Below are positions 6,232 through 6,263 of a stretch of 6,263 bases of DNA, one piece after another (the first letter of the stretch is position 1; the number at the start of each line of letters is the position of its first letter). The DNA is taken from contig CABTXJ010000043.1 of the NCBI GenBank assembly GCA_902488785.1, forward strand, positions 1 to 6,263, in the 5' to 3' direction. A program made the position numbers and the translations under genes. This stretch comes from an uncultured Eubacteriales bacterium (GTDB lineage: Bacteria; Bacillota; Clostridia; TANB77; CAG-508). The notes under the pieces were generated by a model that saw only the letters and a list, made by a program, of their open reading frames with translations, did no database searches and was not told the origin of the DNA.

Positions 6232-6240
6232 CCTCTTTCC
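6232..6240 (-). promoter_or_regulatory. Ribosome-binding site supporting the ATA start of tsaD
   Basis: GGAAAGAGG on the minus strand ends 8 nt before the ATA at 6223. The same 9-mer precedes the deacetylase ATG. Other in-frame ATA or ATT codons are badly spaced (14 or 20 nt) or lie upstream of this site, so it points specifically to the codon that gives the family-typical N-terminus beginning K-D-I-Y-I-L-G-I-E. Confidence 0.72.
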
Positions 6241-6263
6241 AAATTATTTTTCTTAATTAAATA

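Noticed and set aside
4676..6260. Plus-strand open frames at 4676-4858, 5146-5340 and 5907-6260
   Set aside because: They are antisense to motif-complete phosphoesterase and tsaD genes and encode nothing recognisable.

Overview
This is a strongly A+T-rich chromosomal window in which every supportable gene lies on the minus strand, so transcription runs from high to low coordinates. The gene content fits a low-GC Bacillota, most likely a Clostridia-like lineage: a bacterial-type RlmN and TsaD, a membrane-anchored NodB deacetylase, a COG1768-type metallophosphoesterase, a DUF6020-like membrane protein, purine-rich Shine-Dalgarno sites and a CCA-encoding tRNA-Leu. TGG encodes Trp and stops are TAA or TAG, so there is no sign of Mollicutes-type recoding. 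The genus cannot be named from the sequence.

Layout in the direction of transcription. (1) 6223-5225: tsaD, the tRNA t6A37 synthesis enzyme. Its only plausible start is a non-canonical ATA codon behind a good ribosome-binding site. (2) 5172-4390: a calcineurin-like metallophosphoesterase. (3) 4341-3361: a single-pass membrane protein with a charged helical stalk and an extracellular NodB polysaccharide deacetylase domain. (4) 3358-2834: a small single-pass, highly charged protein of unknown function, starting 2 nt after the deacetylase stop. These four genes are closely spaced (52, 48 and 2 nt) with no convincing terminator between them, so they probably form one operon. (5) 2718-2635: tRNA-Leu(UAG) as its own unit, with a perfect consensus sigma-A promoter and an intrinsic terminator just after its CCA end. 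(6) 2524-530: a 664-residue polytopic membrane protein resembling DUF6020 and GT-C glycosyltransferases, with a TTG start and an ideal ribosome-binding site, ending in a long hairpin terminator at 448-492. (7) 241-1: the first 80 codons of rlmN, which runs off the window.

The window combines translation-related functions (TsaD, tRNA-Leu, RlmN) with cell-envelope functions (NodB deacetylase, its bitopic neighbour, the DUF6020-like protein). The best-supported unusual point is the ATA start of tsaD. The DUF6020-like protein and the deacetylase/bitopic pair are the least characterised parts. I see no CRISPR array, insertion sequence, prophage or defence locus, and no clear evidence for a previously undescribed system.
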